Shown: positions 1 through 7,796 of the stretch, in pieces | Layout of the letters: each line of letters opens with the position of its first letter | Position numbering within the stretch: the first letter of the stretch is position 1 | Assembly (NCBI RefSeq): GCF_900100765.1 | Contig: NZ_FNFO01000002.1 | Location: 434,001 to 498,000 of the forward strand | Reading direction: 5' to 3' | From: Catalinimonas alkaloidigena | GTDB taxonomy: Bacteria; Bacteroidota; Bacteroidia; Cytophagales; Flexibacteraceae | Length of the DNA stretch: 64,000 bases | Notes under the pieces: generated by a model | The model's database searches: none | Told to the model about the DNA's origin: nothing | The model's input: only the letters and a program-made list of their open reading frames with translations | Position numbers and translations under genes: made by a program

Positions 1-1
1 C

Positions 2-964
2 GAATCCAATACGAAGAACAGCGCCGACCGCATCACGCTGTTGCGTGGCCTTAAAGCCGACGGTACCCCCGAGTTGCAAAAAACCTTTCTGGAGGACCTG
101 AATCAGCCTTTTGGAATGTTGATTCTGAAAGAGTATTTCTACGTGGCGAACACAGACGGTCTGTATCGCTATCCTTACCAAGAAGGGCAGACGCAACTCG
201 CTGCCAACACCGGTGAGAAAATTCTAGAACTGCCCGCCGGTGGGTACAACAATCACTGGACGCGGAATCTGCTCGCCAGCCCCGACGGCTCGAAGATTTA
301 CGTTTCGGTCGGTTCGGCCAGTAACGTCGCCGAACACGGCATCGAAGAGGAAGAACGTCGCGCCAACATCTTACAGATCAACCCGGACGGCTCGGGCGAA
401 GTAGTGTACGCCAGTGGCCTGCGGAACCCGGTCGGCATGGACTGGCAACCGAATTCCAACGAATTGTGGACCGCCGTGAACGAGCGCGACGAGTTGGGTG
501 ACGATCTGGTGCCCGACTACTTGACCAGTGTAGAACAAGGCGCCTTCTACGGCTGGCCGTATGCGTACTTTGGTCAGCACGTCGATCCGCGCCGGAAGGG
601 CGAGCGGCCTGATCTGGTAGAAAAAACCGTAGTGCCCGACGTGCCGCTGGGCTCGCACACGGCTTCGCTGGGACTGGCTTTTTACGACCAGTCGGCTTTT
701 CCGGCCAAGTACCGGAACGGTGCGTTTGTGGGGCAGCATGGTTCGTGGAACCGCGCTCAGTTGTCGGGCTACAAGGTCGTTTTTGTGCCGTTTGCGAACG
801 GAGCGCCGACCGGAGCACCGGAAGATTTTCTGACCGGATTTGTTGCCGATGCTGCCGATAGCAAAGTGCACGGCCGCCCGGTAGGAGTGACGGTGCTGCA
901 GGATGGCTCCATGCTGGTCAACGACGACGATGCCAACATCATCTGGCGGGTAAGCGCCGAGTAA
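2..964 (+). CDS. Sorbosone/glucose dehydrogenase-like PQQ-type beta-propeller protein (5' end outside window)
   Basis: The reading frame is open from the first bases of the window, so the gene starts upstream; the TTG at 41 is internal. The protein has the blade-like repeats of the glucose/sorbosone dehydrogenase family: a segment reading FGMLILKEYFYVANTDGLYRY, then a conserved SVGSASN stretch, GLRNPVGMDWQP, and a C-terminal GQHGSWNR block followed by GRPVGVTVLQDGSMLVNDD. These proteins are usually periplasmic and oxidise sugars or aldoses with PQQ. The ligands cannot be checked fully because the N-terminus is missing. A strong terminator follows 25 bases after the stop. It sits near, but on the strand opposite to, the carbohydrate-oxidation locus at 5.5-14.8 kb. 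Family assignment is confident; the substrate is unknown. Confidence 0.85.
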   Translation, partial: ESNTKNSADRITLLRGLKADGTPELQKTFLEDLNQPFGMLILKEYFYVANTDGLYRYPYQEGQTQLAANTGEKILELPAGGYNNHWTRNLLASPDGSKIYVSVGSASNVAEHGIEEEERRANILQINPDGSGEVVYASGLRNPVGMDWQPNSNELWTAVNERDELGDDLVPDYLTSVEQGAFYGWPYAYFGQHVDPRRKGERPDLVEKTVVPDVPLGSHTASLGLAFYDQSAFPAKYRNGAFVGQHGSWNRAQLSGYKVVFVPFANGAPTGAPEDFLTGFVADAADSKVHGRPVGVTVLQDGSMLVNDDDANIIWRVSAE

Positions 965-989
965 CCTAAAAACACGTGCGATGTAAGTA

Positions 990-1018
990 GGCCGGAAAGT
1001 TGCTTTCCGGCCTTTTTT
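990..1018 (+). terminator. Rho-independent terminator
   Basis: A perfect 10-bp stem (GGCCGGAAAG at 990-999, CTTTCCGGCC at 1003-1012) with a 3-base loop is followed by six T. It ends the sorbosone-dehydrogenase-like gene. Confidence 0.92.
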
Positions 1019-1085
1019 GTGGACTTCGGTCGCCAAGGCACAGTTCTTGTTTGGTTTAGGCGTTCACCTCTACCTCCTGTAAGCC

Positions 1086-1430
1086 ATGAAAAACCGTACC
1101 CTTCTCGCTTGTTTCTCACTTTTAGTTTTGTTCTCCTCTTGCCAGCGTTCCCTCGACGACGATGACCTCATTTTCCGGGGCGACTGGAGTTCGCGTACGT
1201 ACGCGTTGCAAATTTTCAGCAACGGCTACGGCGTCTGCAACACGCGCAAATGGGGCGGCCTCACCTGCGAAGGCTACGTCAAAATCCGCGACCGGCATCT
1301 GGTTTTCGTCAGCAACACCGACGACTCCACGCTGGATCGAAAGCGCTTTCGGATTGATCAGCGGCCTACCGTCGATGCCGACGGCGTGGTGTACATGGAA
1401 TTGAGTGGAGAGCGCTTCGAGCGGCATTGA
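1086..1430 (+). CDS. Small lipoprotein, unknown function
   Basis: This 114-residue protein begins with a lysine/arginine-containing n-region, a hydrophobic stretch and a lipobox LFSSC with the cysteine at about residue 19. It is therefore expected to be lipidated and exported. The mature part opens with an acidic run (SLDDDDL), which in Bacteroidota can direct lipoproteins to the surface. It contains several aromatic and basic residues and ends in LSGERFERH. I recognise no domain; the size and charge resemble the small lipocalin-like lipoproteins of Bacteroidota, but I cannot support that further. It stands alone between two terminated units. The start is set by the signal peptide. Confidence 0.7.
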   Translation: MKNRTLLACFSLLVLFSSCQRSLDDDDLIFRGDWSSRTYALQIFSNGYGVCNTRKWGGLTCEGYVKIRDRHLVFVSNTDDSTLDRKRFRIDQRPTVDADGVVYMELSGERFERH

Positions 1431-1512
1431 GCGGTGCAACCGCCCCGGTGCCAAATGGTACACGTAACATATCCGTAACCAGTCCGGGGCGGCATGTCGG
1501 TCTGAATTCCTG

Positions 1513-1520
1513 TACCTTTG
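1513..1520 (+). promoter_or_regulatory. Possible -7 promoter element for the GNAT gene
   Basis: TACCTTTG matches the Bacteroidota TANNTTTG element. No convincing TTTG lies 19-21 bp upstream. It would give a leader of about 135 bases before the GNAT start at 1660. Confidence 0.35.
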
Positions 1521-1659
1521 TGTTGAATTTATTCGGACGCAGGTTTGTTGAACAGACCGACCATAACGGTTTGCGTCCCGATTTCGTACATAAAAACGCA
1601 CAACGCGGATTTATTCCTGATCCGGCCGATCGTGCCGGGCTTCATCCATATAATTCTTT

Positions 1660-2166
1660 ATGAATCATTCTAACGGTATCCTGATCCGCCAGGGAGAGGA
1701 AAAAGACATTGACGCGGTTTACCAGTTAGTCGAAGAACTGGCCATTTACCACAAGCACGACCCCAACTACATCATCAACTCGCCGGAGCAGATGCGGGAA
1801 GATGCCTTCGGCGAAAACCGCTACTTCCGCTTCTTTGTCGCGGAAGAAAATGGCCACATCGTTGGGGCCACCATCTACTATTACATCTACTCTACCTGGA
1901 AAGGCAAAAGCCTTTACCTGGAAGACCTGATCATCACGGAGTCGCACCGGGGGCGAGGCATCGGAAAGTTGTTCATGCAGGCGCTGGCCCATCAGGCCGT
2001 GAAAAACGGCGCCAGCAAAATGAAGTGGCAGGTCGCCGAAGACAACGCCTCGGCCATTCGGTTCTACGAGCGTGTCGCCGCCGATTTCGATCCCGAATGG
2101 ATCAACTGCGAACTGAATCGCGAGCAGCTGGAATCCTTAAGCGGCCTGTCGATTCTGTCGGCGTAA
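1660..2166 (+). CDS. GNAT-family N-acetyltransferase (diamine/thialysine acetyltransferase-like)
   Basis: The 168-residue protein is a complete GNAT fold. The acetyl-CoA pyrophosphate loop is visible as RGRGIGKLF (about residue 100), preceded by the beta-4 strand LYLEDLIITESH and followed by WQVAEDNASAIRFYERV, the usual C-terminal motif. The arrangement (ELAIYHKHDP near the N-terminus, YSTWKGKSLYLEDL in the middle) is close to spermidine/spermine and thialysine N-acetyltransferases, so a polyamine or small amine is a reasonable substrate, but that is inference. It has its own terminator and no operon partners. Confidence 0.85.
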   Translation: MNHSNGILIRQGEEKDIDAVYQLVEELAIYHKHDPNYIINSPEQMREDAFGENRYFRFFVAEENGHIVGATIYYYIYSTWKGKSLYLEDLIITESHRGRGIGKLFMQALAHQAVKNGASKMKWQVAEDNASAIRFYERVAADFDPEWINCELNREQLESLSGLSILSA

Positions 2167-2191
2167 CCTCTTCGGTTATAAACCTTATAGG

Positions 2192-2224
2192 AAGATCGTG
2201 GCGTGGCGCTGCGATCTTTTTTTG
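2192..2224 (+). terminator. Rho-independent terminator after the GNAT gene
   Basis: AAGATCG (2192-2198) pairs with CGATCTT (2212-2218), followed by a T-run ending in TTTG at 2224. The last four bases also serve as the -33 element of the next promoter. Confidence 0.75.
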
Positions 2225-2253
2225 TGCCCATCCGGCGCGGTCCGATAACTTTG
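2221..2253 (+). promoter_or_regulatory. Bacteroidota-type promoter for the ABC ATPase gene (predicted leaderless)
   Basis: TTTG (2221-2224), a 21-bp spacer and TAACTTTG (2246-2253) match the -33/-7 consensus at both elements. The ATG at 2258 lies only four bases after the -7 box, about where transcription should begin, so the mRNA may have little or no leader. Confidence 0.7.
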
Positions 2254-2257
2254 GCGC

Positions 2258-3652
2258 ATGGTAGTATCGTGCGATGCCGTCACCGTCAGCCGAGCGGGTG
2301 TGACCTGGCTCCCTCCGGTTTCCTGGCAACTACAACCTGGCGAACATTGGGTGATTCGCGGCGACAACGGCGCCGGAAAAACGACGCTGTTACGCGTCAT
2401 CGCCGGGAAACTGACGCCCACCCACGGACACGTCGCGTACGCGTTTGTGACGGAACACGATTGGGAGGCGCGCTACCGGCAGGTCCGCGCGCACGTGGTC
2501 TACCTGCCCGCCCATGCCTTTGCCGTAGGGCAGTCGTCGCTTTACTACCAGCAGCGTTATTACGCCACCGGCAACGAAGACGTCCCGACGGTCGAGTCAT
2601 TTCTGGGCGACCTGGTGGAGGCCGTCCGCCGCCTAGGACATGATCATTTCGACCTGACACCACTGTTGCCCCTTAAGGTCACGTACCTCTCGAACGGACA
2701 GTTGCGCAAGCTGATTTTGCTGCGTGCGCTGGCAGCCCAGCCGCATTTGCTGCTGTTAGATTATCCTTACGAAGGCTTGGACGAACCGAGCCGCGCCGAC
2801 CTGAATCGGTTGCTGGAGGGTGTCGTTGCCGCCAGCCAGACGCAACTTGTGCTGACGGATCATCACCACCACCTGCCGTCTTTTATCAACCGTACGCTGG
2901 TGCTCGACAAGCCTTCGGGCACGACGCCGCCGCAGAGTAACGGCGTTTTGCCCCCCGTTGCCGTGGCCGGAGCACCCATTGTGAAGCTCACCGACATCCG
3001 GCTGCAATACGGCGAAAAGATACTCTTGGCAGGATTCCACTGGACCATCCGGCAAGGGGAAAAATGGGTGCTGATGGGGCCGAACGGCAGTGGAAAAAGT
3101 ACGATTCTGGCCTTGCTGAATGCCGACAGTCCGCAGGGCTATCACAACCAGGTGGAGCTGTTTGGCCGACCGCGCGGCACCGGCGAGTCGATCTGGGACA
3201 TCAAACGGCGGATCAACTTTCTGGCTCCGGAGCTGCTGACCTACGGCTATGCCAATACGCCTCGGAACCAACCCGTCGCGGCGTTTCTGCAGCAACGCAC
3301 CCTGGCCGTCCATACCGAACCGGTCGCCGAGGCACGCTGGCAAGCGATGCTGGCGTGGTTCGGCCTGGAGGCGTTGTGGCGCCAAACCATGGCGTCGGTT
3401 TCGACCGGACAGTTTCAGGTGCTGCTGTTGATCAAGGCATTTGCCGTGCCACGCGACCTCTACATCCTCGACGAACCGTTTCAGTACCTTGACCCTACTC
3501 ACAAACAACAGGCGTTTCGGTTTGTGCAGCATTACCTGCCTGCCGAAGCGGCCCTGATTTTGGTCAGTCATTATCACCACGACGTGCCCGACTACGTAAC
3601 CCTTTGGAAGCGAATCGGGTACGAATCGGAAAATCCCCCTCAACCCCACTAA
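2258..3652 (+). CDS. Tandem ABC ATPase, ModF/PhrA-like
   Basis: The protein has 464 residues and carries two ABC nucleotide-binding domains in one chain with no membrane segment. Domain 1 shows Walker A GDNGAGKTT (about residue 36), a degenerate signature LSNGQLRK and Walker B LLLLDYPYEGLD. Domain 2 shows Walker A GPNGSGKST (about residue 275), signature VSTGQFQV and Walker B LYILDEPFQYLD. In both Walker B motifs an aromatic-rich segment follows. Length and duplication match the ModF/PhrA family, cytoplasmic ATPases of uncertain role once linked to molybdate genes or photorepair. No molybdate genes are nearby. It is followed nine bases later by a HAD phosphatase, so the three genes to 5311 probably form one operon. 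Confidence 0.85.
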   Translation: MVVSCDAVTVSRAGVTWLPPVSWQLQPGEHWVIRGDNGAGKTTLLRVIAGKLTPTHGHVAYAFVTEHDWEARYRQVRAHVVYLPAHAFAVGQSSLYYQQRYYATGNEDVPTVESFLGDLVEAVRRLGHDHFDLTPLLPLKVTYLSNGQLRKLILLRALAAQPHLLLLDYPYEGLDEPSRADLNRLLEGVVAASQTQLVLTDHHHHLPSFINRTLVLDKPSGTTPPQSNGVLPPVAVAGAPIVKLTDIRLQYGEKILLAGFHWTIRQGEKWVLMGPNGSGKSTILALLNADSPQGYHNQVELFGRPRGTGESIWDIKRRINFLAPELLTYGYANTPRNQPVAAFLQQRTLAVHTEPVAEARWQAMLAWFGLEALWRQTMASVSTGQFQVLLLIKAFAVPRDLYILDEPFQYLDPTHKQQAFRFVQHYLPAEAALILVSHYHHDVPDYVTLWKRIGYESENPPQPH

Positions 3653-3661
3653 AATCTGCGG

Positions 3662-4327
3662 ATGATCAAAGGAATTATTTTCGACATGGACGGATTGCTC
3701 GTCGATTCGGAGCCGCTCTGGCGCAAGGCTGAAGTCGCCATTTTCAATCCCCTCGGCGTGCCGCTGACGGAAGAAATGTGCATCCAGACCATGGGACTGC
3801 GCATCGACGAAGTCGTGACTTACTGGCATGCGCGCTATCCCTGGGAGAGTCCTTCCAAGGAGGCAGTCGTGGAACAGATCGTCGCGGCGGTCGAAGCCCT
3901 GATGCTGGCCGAAGGCAAGCCGATGCCCGGCGTCCAGGCCATCATCGACTTGTTCCGGAAGAAGGGGCTGCACCTGGCGGTCGCCTCCTCGTCCTACAAA
4001 CGGCTGATCTATGCCTGTTTGCGGGCGTTTGAGTTAGAAGACTATTTCACCGTTATCCACTCGGCCGAAGACGAACCGTTCGGAAAGCCACATCCGGGCA
4101 TCTACCTCACCGCCCTGAAAAAGCTGGGATTGGCGGCACACGAATGCCTGGCCCTGGAAGACTCGCCGAACGGCATGCTGGCGGCGGTGGCGGCGGGCAT
4201 TCCGACCATCGTCGTCCCCGAAGCCTCTACGTTCGACGATCCGCGTTTCGAAAAAGCGACGCTAAAGCTTTCCAGTCTGGAGGATTTTACCGAACATCAC
4301 TTTCAAACCTTATCTAACCGATCTTAG
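3662..4327 (+). CDS. HAD-family sugar-phosphatase (HxpB/YniC-like)
   Basis: This 221-residue HAD-IA hydrolase has motif I DMDGLLVDS at residues 8-16 with both catalytic aspartates, a helical cap, motif II in VASSSYKR, the lysine in FGKPHPGIY and motif IV LALEDSPNGM. Beginning and architecture match hexitol/2-deoxyglucose-6-phosphatase type enzymes. It sits between the ABC ATPase and mannose-6-phosphate isomerase, three bases before the latter, which fits a role in hexose or hexitol phosphate turnover. Exact substrate is not readable from sequence. Confidence 0.88.
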   Translation: MIKGIIFDMDGLLVDSEPLWRKAEVAIFNPLGVPLTEEMCIQTMGLRIDEVVTYWHARYPWESPSKEAVVEQIVAAVEALMLAEGKPMPGVQAIIDLFRKKGLHLAVASSSYKRLIYACLRAFELEDYFTVIHSAEDEPFGKPHPGIYLTALKKLGLAAHECLALEDSPNGMLAAVAAGIPTIVVPEASTFDDPRFEKATLKLSSLEDFTEHHFQTLSNRS

Positions 4328-4330
4328 CCT

Positions 4331-5311
4331 ATGGCCACGCATTTGTATCCGCTGACGTTCAAGACGATCTTCAAAGATAAAATCTGGGGCGGGACCAAAA
4401 TCCGCGACGTATTGCACAAAGATTTTGCGCCGCTGCCCAACTGCGGCGAAACGTGGGAACTGTCGGGCGTGAAAGGCAACCTGTCGGAAGTCGCGAACGG
4501 AGCGTTGCAAGGCAAAACGCTGCCTGAGTTGATCGCAGAATACCAAGGCGAACTGGTCGGCAACAAGGTGTACGAACAACACGGCACCGACTTTCCGCTG
4601 CTGATCAAGTACATCGACGCCGCCGAAGACCTCTCGATTCAGGTACACCCGGACGATGAACTGGCCAAGAAACGGCATAACTCGTTCGGGAAGACGGAGA
4701 TGTGGTACATCATGCAGGCCGACGAAGGCGCGACGCTGATCGCCGGGTTCAACCAGGACCTGACGAAAGAAAAATACCTCAACGCGCTGAACGGCGGGAA
4801 ACTGACCAGCATCCTGAACGAAGAAAAAGTCGATGCGGGCGATACGTTCTTCCTGCCTGCCGGGCGGGTCCACACCATCGGGAAAGGCCTGCTGCTGGCC
4901 GAAATTCAACAGACCTCGGACGTGACGTACCGCATTTACGACTTCGACCGGGTCGACGACCAGGGAAACAAGCGTGAATTGCACACGGAACTGGCCCTCG
5001 ACGCCCTCGACTTCCAGGAGACGCCCGACGCGAAAACGCATTACAAAGACGCCAAAAACGAAGGGGTCACGCTGGTGAGCTGCCCGTACTTCACAACGAA
5101 CAAACTCAAGCTGGATCAGGCCCTGGACCGCGACCACTCGGGTCGTGATTCGTTCGTGATCTACATCGGTACCGAAGGCACCACCGAACTCAAAGCGGCT
5201 ACCGACACCGTTTCCATCAGCAAAGGGGAAGTGTACCTGGTACCGGCCAGCCTGCCGAAGGTTACGCTCGTTCCTCAGGGCGACTCCGAGTTGCTGGAAG
5301 TGTACGTGTAG
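4331..5311 (+). CDS. manA: Mannose-6-phosphate isomerase, class I
   Basis: The 326-residue enzyme interconverts mannose-6-phosphate and fructose-6-phosphate in the cytoplasm. It is the short bacterial type-I cupin form. Zinc-binding residues are visible in SIQVHPDD (Gln and His, about residue 98), KTEMWYIM (Glu) and LPAGRVHTIGKG (His), followed by the conserved QQTSDVTYRIYDFDR block. It is the last gene of the unit starting at 2258 and is closed by a strong hairpin. Together with the HAD phosphatase it suggests mannose entry into glycolysis or supply for nucleotide-sugar synthesis. Confidence 0.93.
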   Translation: MATHLYPLTFKTIFKDKIWGGTKIRDVLHKDFAPLPNCGETWELSGVKGNLSEVANGALQGKTLPELIAEYQGELVGNKVYEQHGTDFPLLIKYIDAAEDLSIQVHPDDELAKKRHNSFGKTEMWYIMQADEGATLIAGFNQDLTKEKYLNALNGGKLTSILNEEKVDAGDTFFLPAGRVHTIGKGLLLAEIQQTSDVTYRIYDFDRVDDQGNKRELHTELALDALDFQETPDAKTHYKDAKNEGVTLVSCPYFTTNKLKLDQALDRDHSGRDSFVIYIGTEGTTELKAATDTVSISKGEVYLVPASLPKVTLVPQGDSELLEVYV

Positions 5312-5483
5312 AAGGACTTTGAGGTGGTAATCGTAAGAGATTGAAGTCAGCTAAGGATTGAGATACGGCTCTGAATTCATAGATAGCCTTTTTAGATTCT
5401 TGCTAATACGTGCAAATTCGTGATCGCGACCAGTAGGATAAGTCTGGTTTATTGGCTCAAAATCAATAAGTTGTTGATAATAA

Positions 5484-5530
5484 CAAAGAACCACTTTTCA
5501 GGACGCTTGATGCAGAAAAGTGGTTCTTTG
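5484..5530. terminator. Bidirectional terminator between convergent genes
   Basis: A perfect 16-bp inverted repeat (5484-5499 and 5515-5530, arm CAAAGAACCACTTTTC) with a 15-base loop lies between manA and the convergent oxidoreductase gene. T-rich flanks on both strands support termination in both directions. Confidence 0.88.
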
Positions 5531-5571
5531 TTTCTTTGCCCCAATGGGCTTTAATGGGTTATGCCCATAAA

Positions 5572-6912
5572 CTAGCTCACTACGACTTCCTGCTTGTCGT
5601 CGTCGAAGGTGATTTTCTTACCGGTTTGCAGGGCCATACGGGTCATGATGTTGGCGACCGAATGGTTGTAACCCGCTTTGACCGAAGCGTTCGGCGTTTT
5701 ACGGCTGCGCACGCATTCCATCCAGTTGCGCATGTGGGCGACCGTCATGTTATCGGCTCCCGTATTGGCACTCGTTTCGGCCTTGGCAGCTTCGGCCAGC
5801 GACATTTCCGGCAACAGGAACGGCTTCATGTCCATCTGCGCGGCCATGCGCTCCGACAGGCCCCCCTCCGGCGAAATCTTGTTGGTGTCGAGGTTCATCA
5901 TCCCCCCGTTCGAGTAGTAGTACTCTTTTACACCACCGGCCGAGTTGTGCATGCGGGACGAGTACAGCACCTGGAAGCCTTTTGATAGGTCGTCCTGCGG
6001 GCCGTAATCGAACACGGCCGTCATCGTATCCGGGTTTTTGCGGCCGTCTTTCCACATGTAGATGCCTCCGTTGGCGGCGACGCTGCGTGGGTGGTCGTAT
6101 CCCGAAAACCAGTGTACGGTATCGATCTGGTGCGACATCCACTGGCCGGGAATGCCCGACGAGTAGGGCCAGAACAAGCGGTACTCCAGGTAGTGGCGCG
6201 GGTTCCAGGCTTCGTAGGGGCGGTTCATCAGGTACCGCTTCCAGTCCGTATCCGACTCCTTGATGCCCGCCACTTCGTCGGGACGACGCCAGCGCCCGGG
6301 CTGGTTCACGTTCCAGGTCATTTCTACCATCGTGATGTCGCCGAACTTGCCGGATTTGATAAAATCGTACGCAGCCCAGTAGTTAGAGCCGCTGCGGCGC
6401 TGCGAGCCGACCTGCACGATCTTGCCGGTTCGCTCTACCGCTTCGCGGGCGGCTTTGTTGTCTTCCATCGTTTCGGCAAACGGCTTTTCAACGTACGCGT
6501 CCCGTCCGTTTTCTACCGCTTCTTTACACATCATGGCGTGCTGGAAATCGGCTGTGGAGATGATCACCGCGTCCACGTCTTTGATGTCGTACAACTCGTC
6601 GTTGTTGCGGCACTCTTTGATTTTCTTGTTGCCGGTTTTCTCTTTCAGGACGGCGAGGCCTTCGGCACGGCGCTGGTTCCAGATGTCGGAAACGGCCACG
6701 AACTGGAAATTCTGTTCCTTTGCATTCGCCATGAAGGCGGGCATCAGGGCGTCCTGAAAGCGGTGGGAGAAGCCGATGACCCCGACGTTGACGCGGTCGT
6801 TCGCCCCCAGAATGCGGGCGTAACTGCTGGCGCTCATGCTGAGGCTCAGCCCGGCGGTGCCGATGGCCGCTTTTTTCATAAAGTCGCGGCGAGATTGGGA
6901 TACGTTTTTCAT
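5572..6912 (-). CDS. Gfo/Idh/MocA-family oxidoreductase, Tat-exported
   Basis: This 446-residue protein starts with a twin-arginine signal (SRRDFMKKAA, hydrophobic stretch to about residue 30) and then the Rossmann fold GVIGFSHRFQD, the EKPFAET motif at about residue 140 and the C-terminal alpha/beta domain with WNPRHYLEYRLFWPYSSGIPGQWMSHQID. Tat export implies folding with its NAD(P) cofactor before reaching the periplasm, as in the glycosidase-like members of the family. It is the most downstream gene of the minus-strand carbohydrate locus and fits the oxidoreductase that makes or reduces a 3-keto sugar. The substrate is inference. Confidence 0.88.
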   Translation of the reverse strand: MKNVSQSRRDFMKKAAIGTAGLSLSMSASSYARILGANDRVNVGVIGFSHRFQDALMPAFMANAKEQNFQFVAVSDIWNQRRAEGLAVLKEKTGNKKIKECRNNDELYDIKDVDAVIISTADFQHAMMCKEAVENGRDAYVEKPFAETMEDNKAAREAVERTGKIVQVGSQRRSGSNYWAAYDFIKSGKFGDITMVEMTWNVNQPGRWRRPDEVAGIKESDTDWKRYLMNRPYEAWNPRHYLEYRLFWPYSSGIPGQWMSHQIDTVHWFSGYDHPRSVAANGGIYMWKDGRKNPDTMTAVFDYGPQDDLSKGFQVLYSSRMHNSAGGVKEYYYSNGGMMNLDTNKISPEGGLSERMAAQMDMKPFLLPEMSLAEAAKAETSANTGADNMTVAHMRNWMECVRSRKTPNASVKAGYNHSVANIMTRMALQTGKKITFDDDKQEVVVS

Positions 6913-6946
6913 GATGGATAAGGGTTGTAGTGTGGGGAAGTATGGG

Positions 6947-7771
6947 TCAGGAAGCGGGTATCTCCCGAATTTTAATGTCGCGGTAGGCCACTAGGTTGCC
7001 GTGGTCCTGCAACAAGATGTGTCCTTTGGGCGCTTCGCCGAAGCGGCCGTTCTCGTTGTATTCGGGGGCGGCGTATTTGCTCTGGGCGACCAGTTGGCGG
7101 AACTCTTCGCTGCCGCGTTCGTATTCCAGCACTTTTTTGCCGTTCAGCCAGTGCTCTACGTGGCTGCCTTCGACCAGAATGCGCCCGGTGTTCCACTCGC
7201 CGATGGGGGCCGCCAGCTTGTCTTTTGCGGGAATCAGGTCATACAGCGAGCCGACGGTACGGTTGCCGTCGCGACCCATTTTGGCGTCGGGGTGTTTGTC
7301 GTCGTCCAGAACCTGATATTCCAGGCCAAAGGCCGAGCCGGCTGGCTTGTCGCCCGCTTCGGTCACGAAGTACTTGACGCCGCTGTTGGCCCCTTCGGTC
7401 AGCTTGAACTCAAACGTCAGCTCGAAATTGCTGTACTCTTTTTCGGTGATGATGTCGCCTCCGTTGTGTGACTCGGCACCGTCGGAAGCCAGGACGATCA
7501 GTTGACCGTCTTCCACCGTCCATCCCGAGTCGGGGAAGCTCTGGCGGTAGGCCCCGCGCCAGCCCTGGGTGGTGGCCCCGTCGAACAGAAGCGTCCAACC
7601 GGCTTCTTCTTCTTCGGGCGTGAGGATATTCTGCGAGGGAGCGCGCTCGGCGACTGGCGCGGTGGCCGTCGACGTGCTGTCGTCGGCCTCTTCGGTCGTG
7701 GTGGCGGGGCCACAGGCGAGGACTAACGCCAGCGAGGCGAGCGGGAATGAGCGAATGAACGTGAATTGCAT
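6947..7771 (-). CDS. DUF1080 (3-keto-disaccharide hydrolase-type) lipoprotein
   Basis: The protein has 274 residues. A signal peptide ends in lipobox LVLACG, followed by a Thr/Glu/Asp-rich linker. The DUF1080 jelly-roll begins with EEEAGWTLLFDGATTQGWRG and continues through FELTFEFKLTEGANSGVKYFV and HLEYQVLDDD-type blocks to the C-terminal GHILLQDHGNLVAYRDIKIREI. The family includes hydrolases and lyases acting on 3-keto glycosides. It lies 34 bases upstream of the Gfo/Idh/MocA gene and shares its strand, so co-transcription is likely. A second DUF1080 gene is at 8725-9498. Confidence 0.87.
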   Translation of the reverse strand: MQFTFIRSFPLASLALVLACGPATTTEEADDSTSTATAPVAERAPSQNILTPEEEEAGWTLLFDGATTQGWRGAYRQSFPDSGWTVEDGQLIVLASDGAESHNGGDIITEKEYSNFELTFEFKLTEGANSGVKYFVTEAGDKPAGSAFGLEYQVLDDDKHPDAKMGRDGNRTVGSLYDLIPAKDKLAAPIGEWNTGRILVEGSHVEHWLNGKKVLEYERGSEEFRQLVAQSKYAAPEYNENGRFGEAPKGHILLQDHGNLVAYRDIKIREIPAS

Positions 7772-7796
7772 AGCCGTAAGGCAGTCTATTGGTCGG

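Noticed and set aside
371-1036. 221-residue minus-strand frame over the sorbosone dehydrogenase gene
   Set aside because: Antisense shadow of a clear family member; no protein features.
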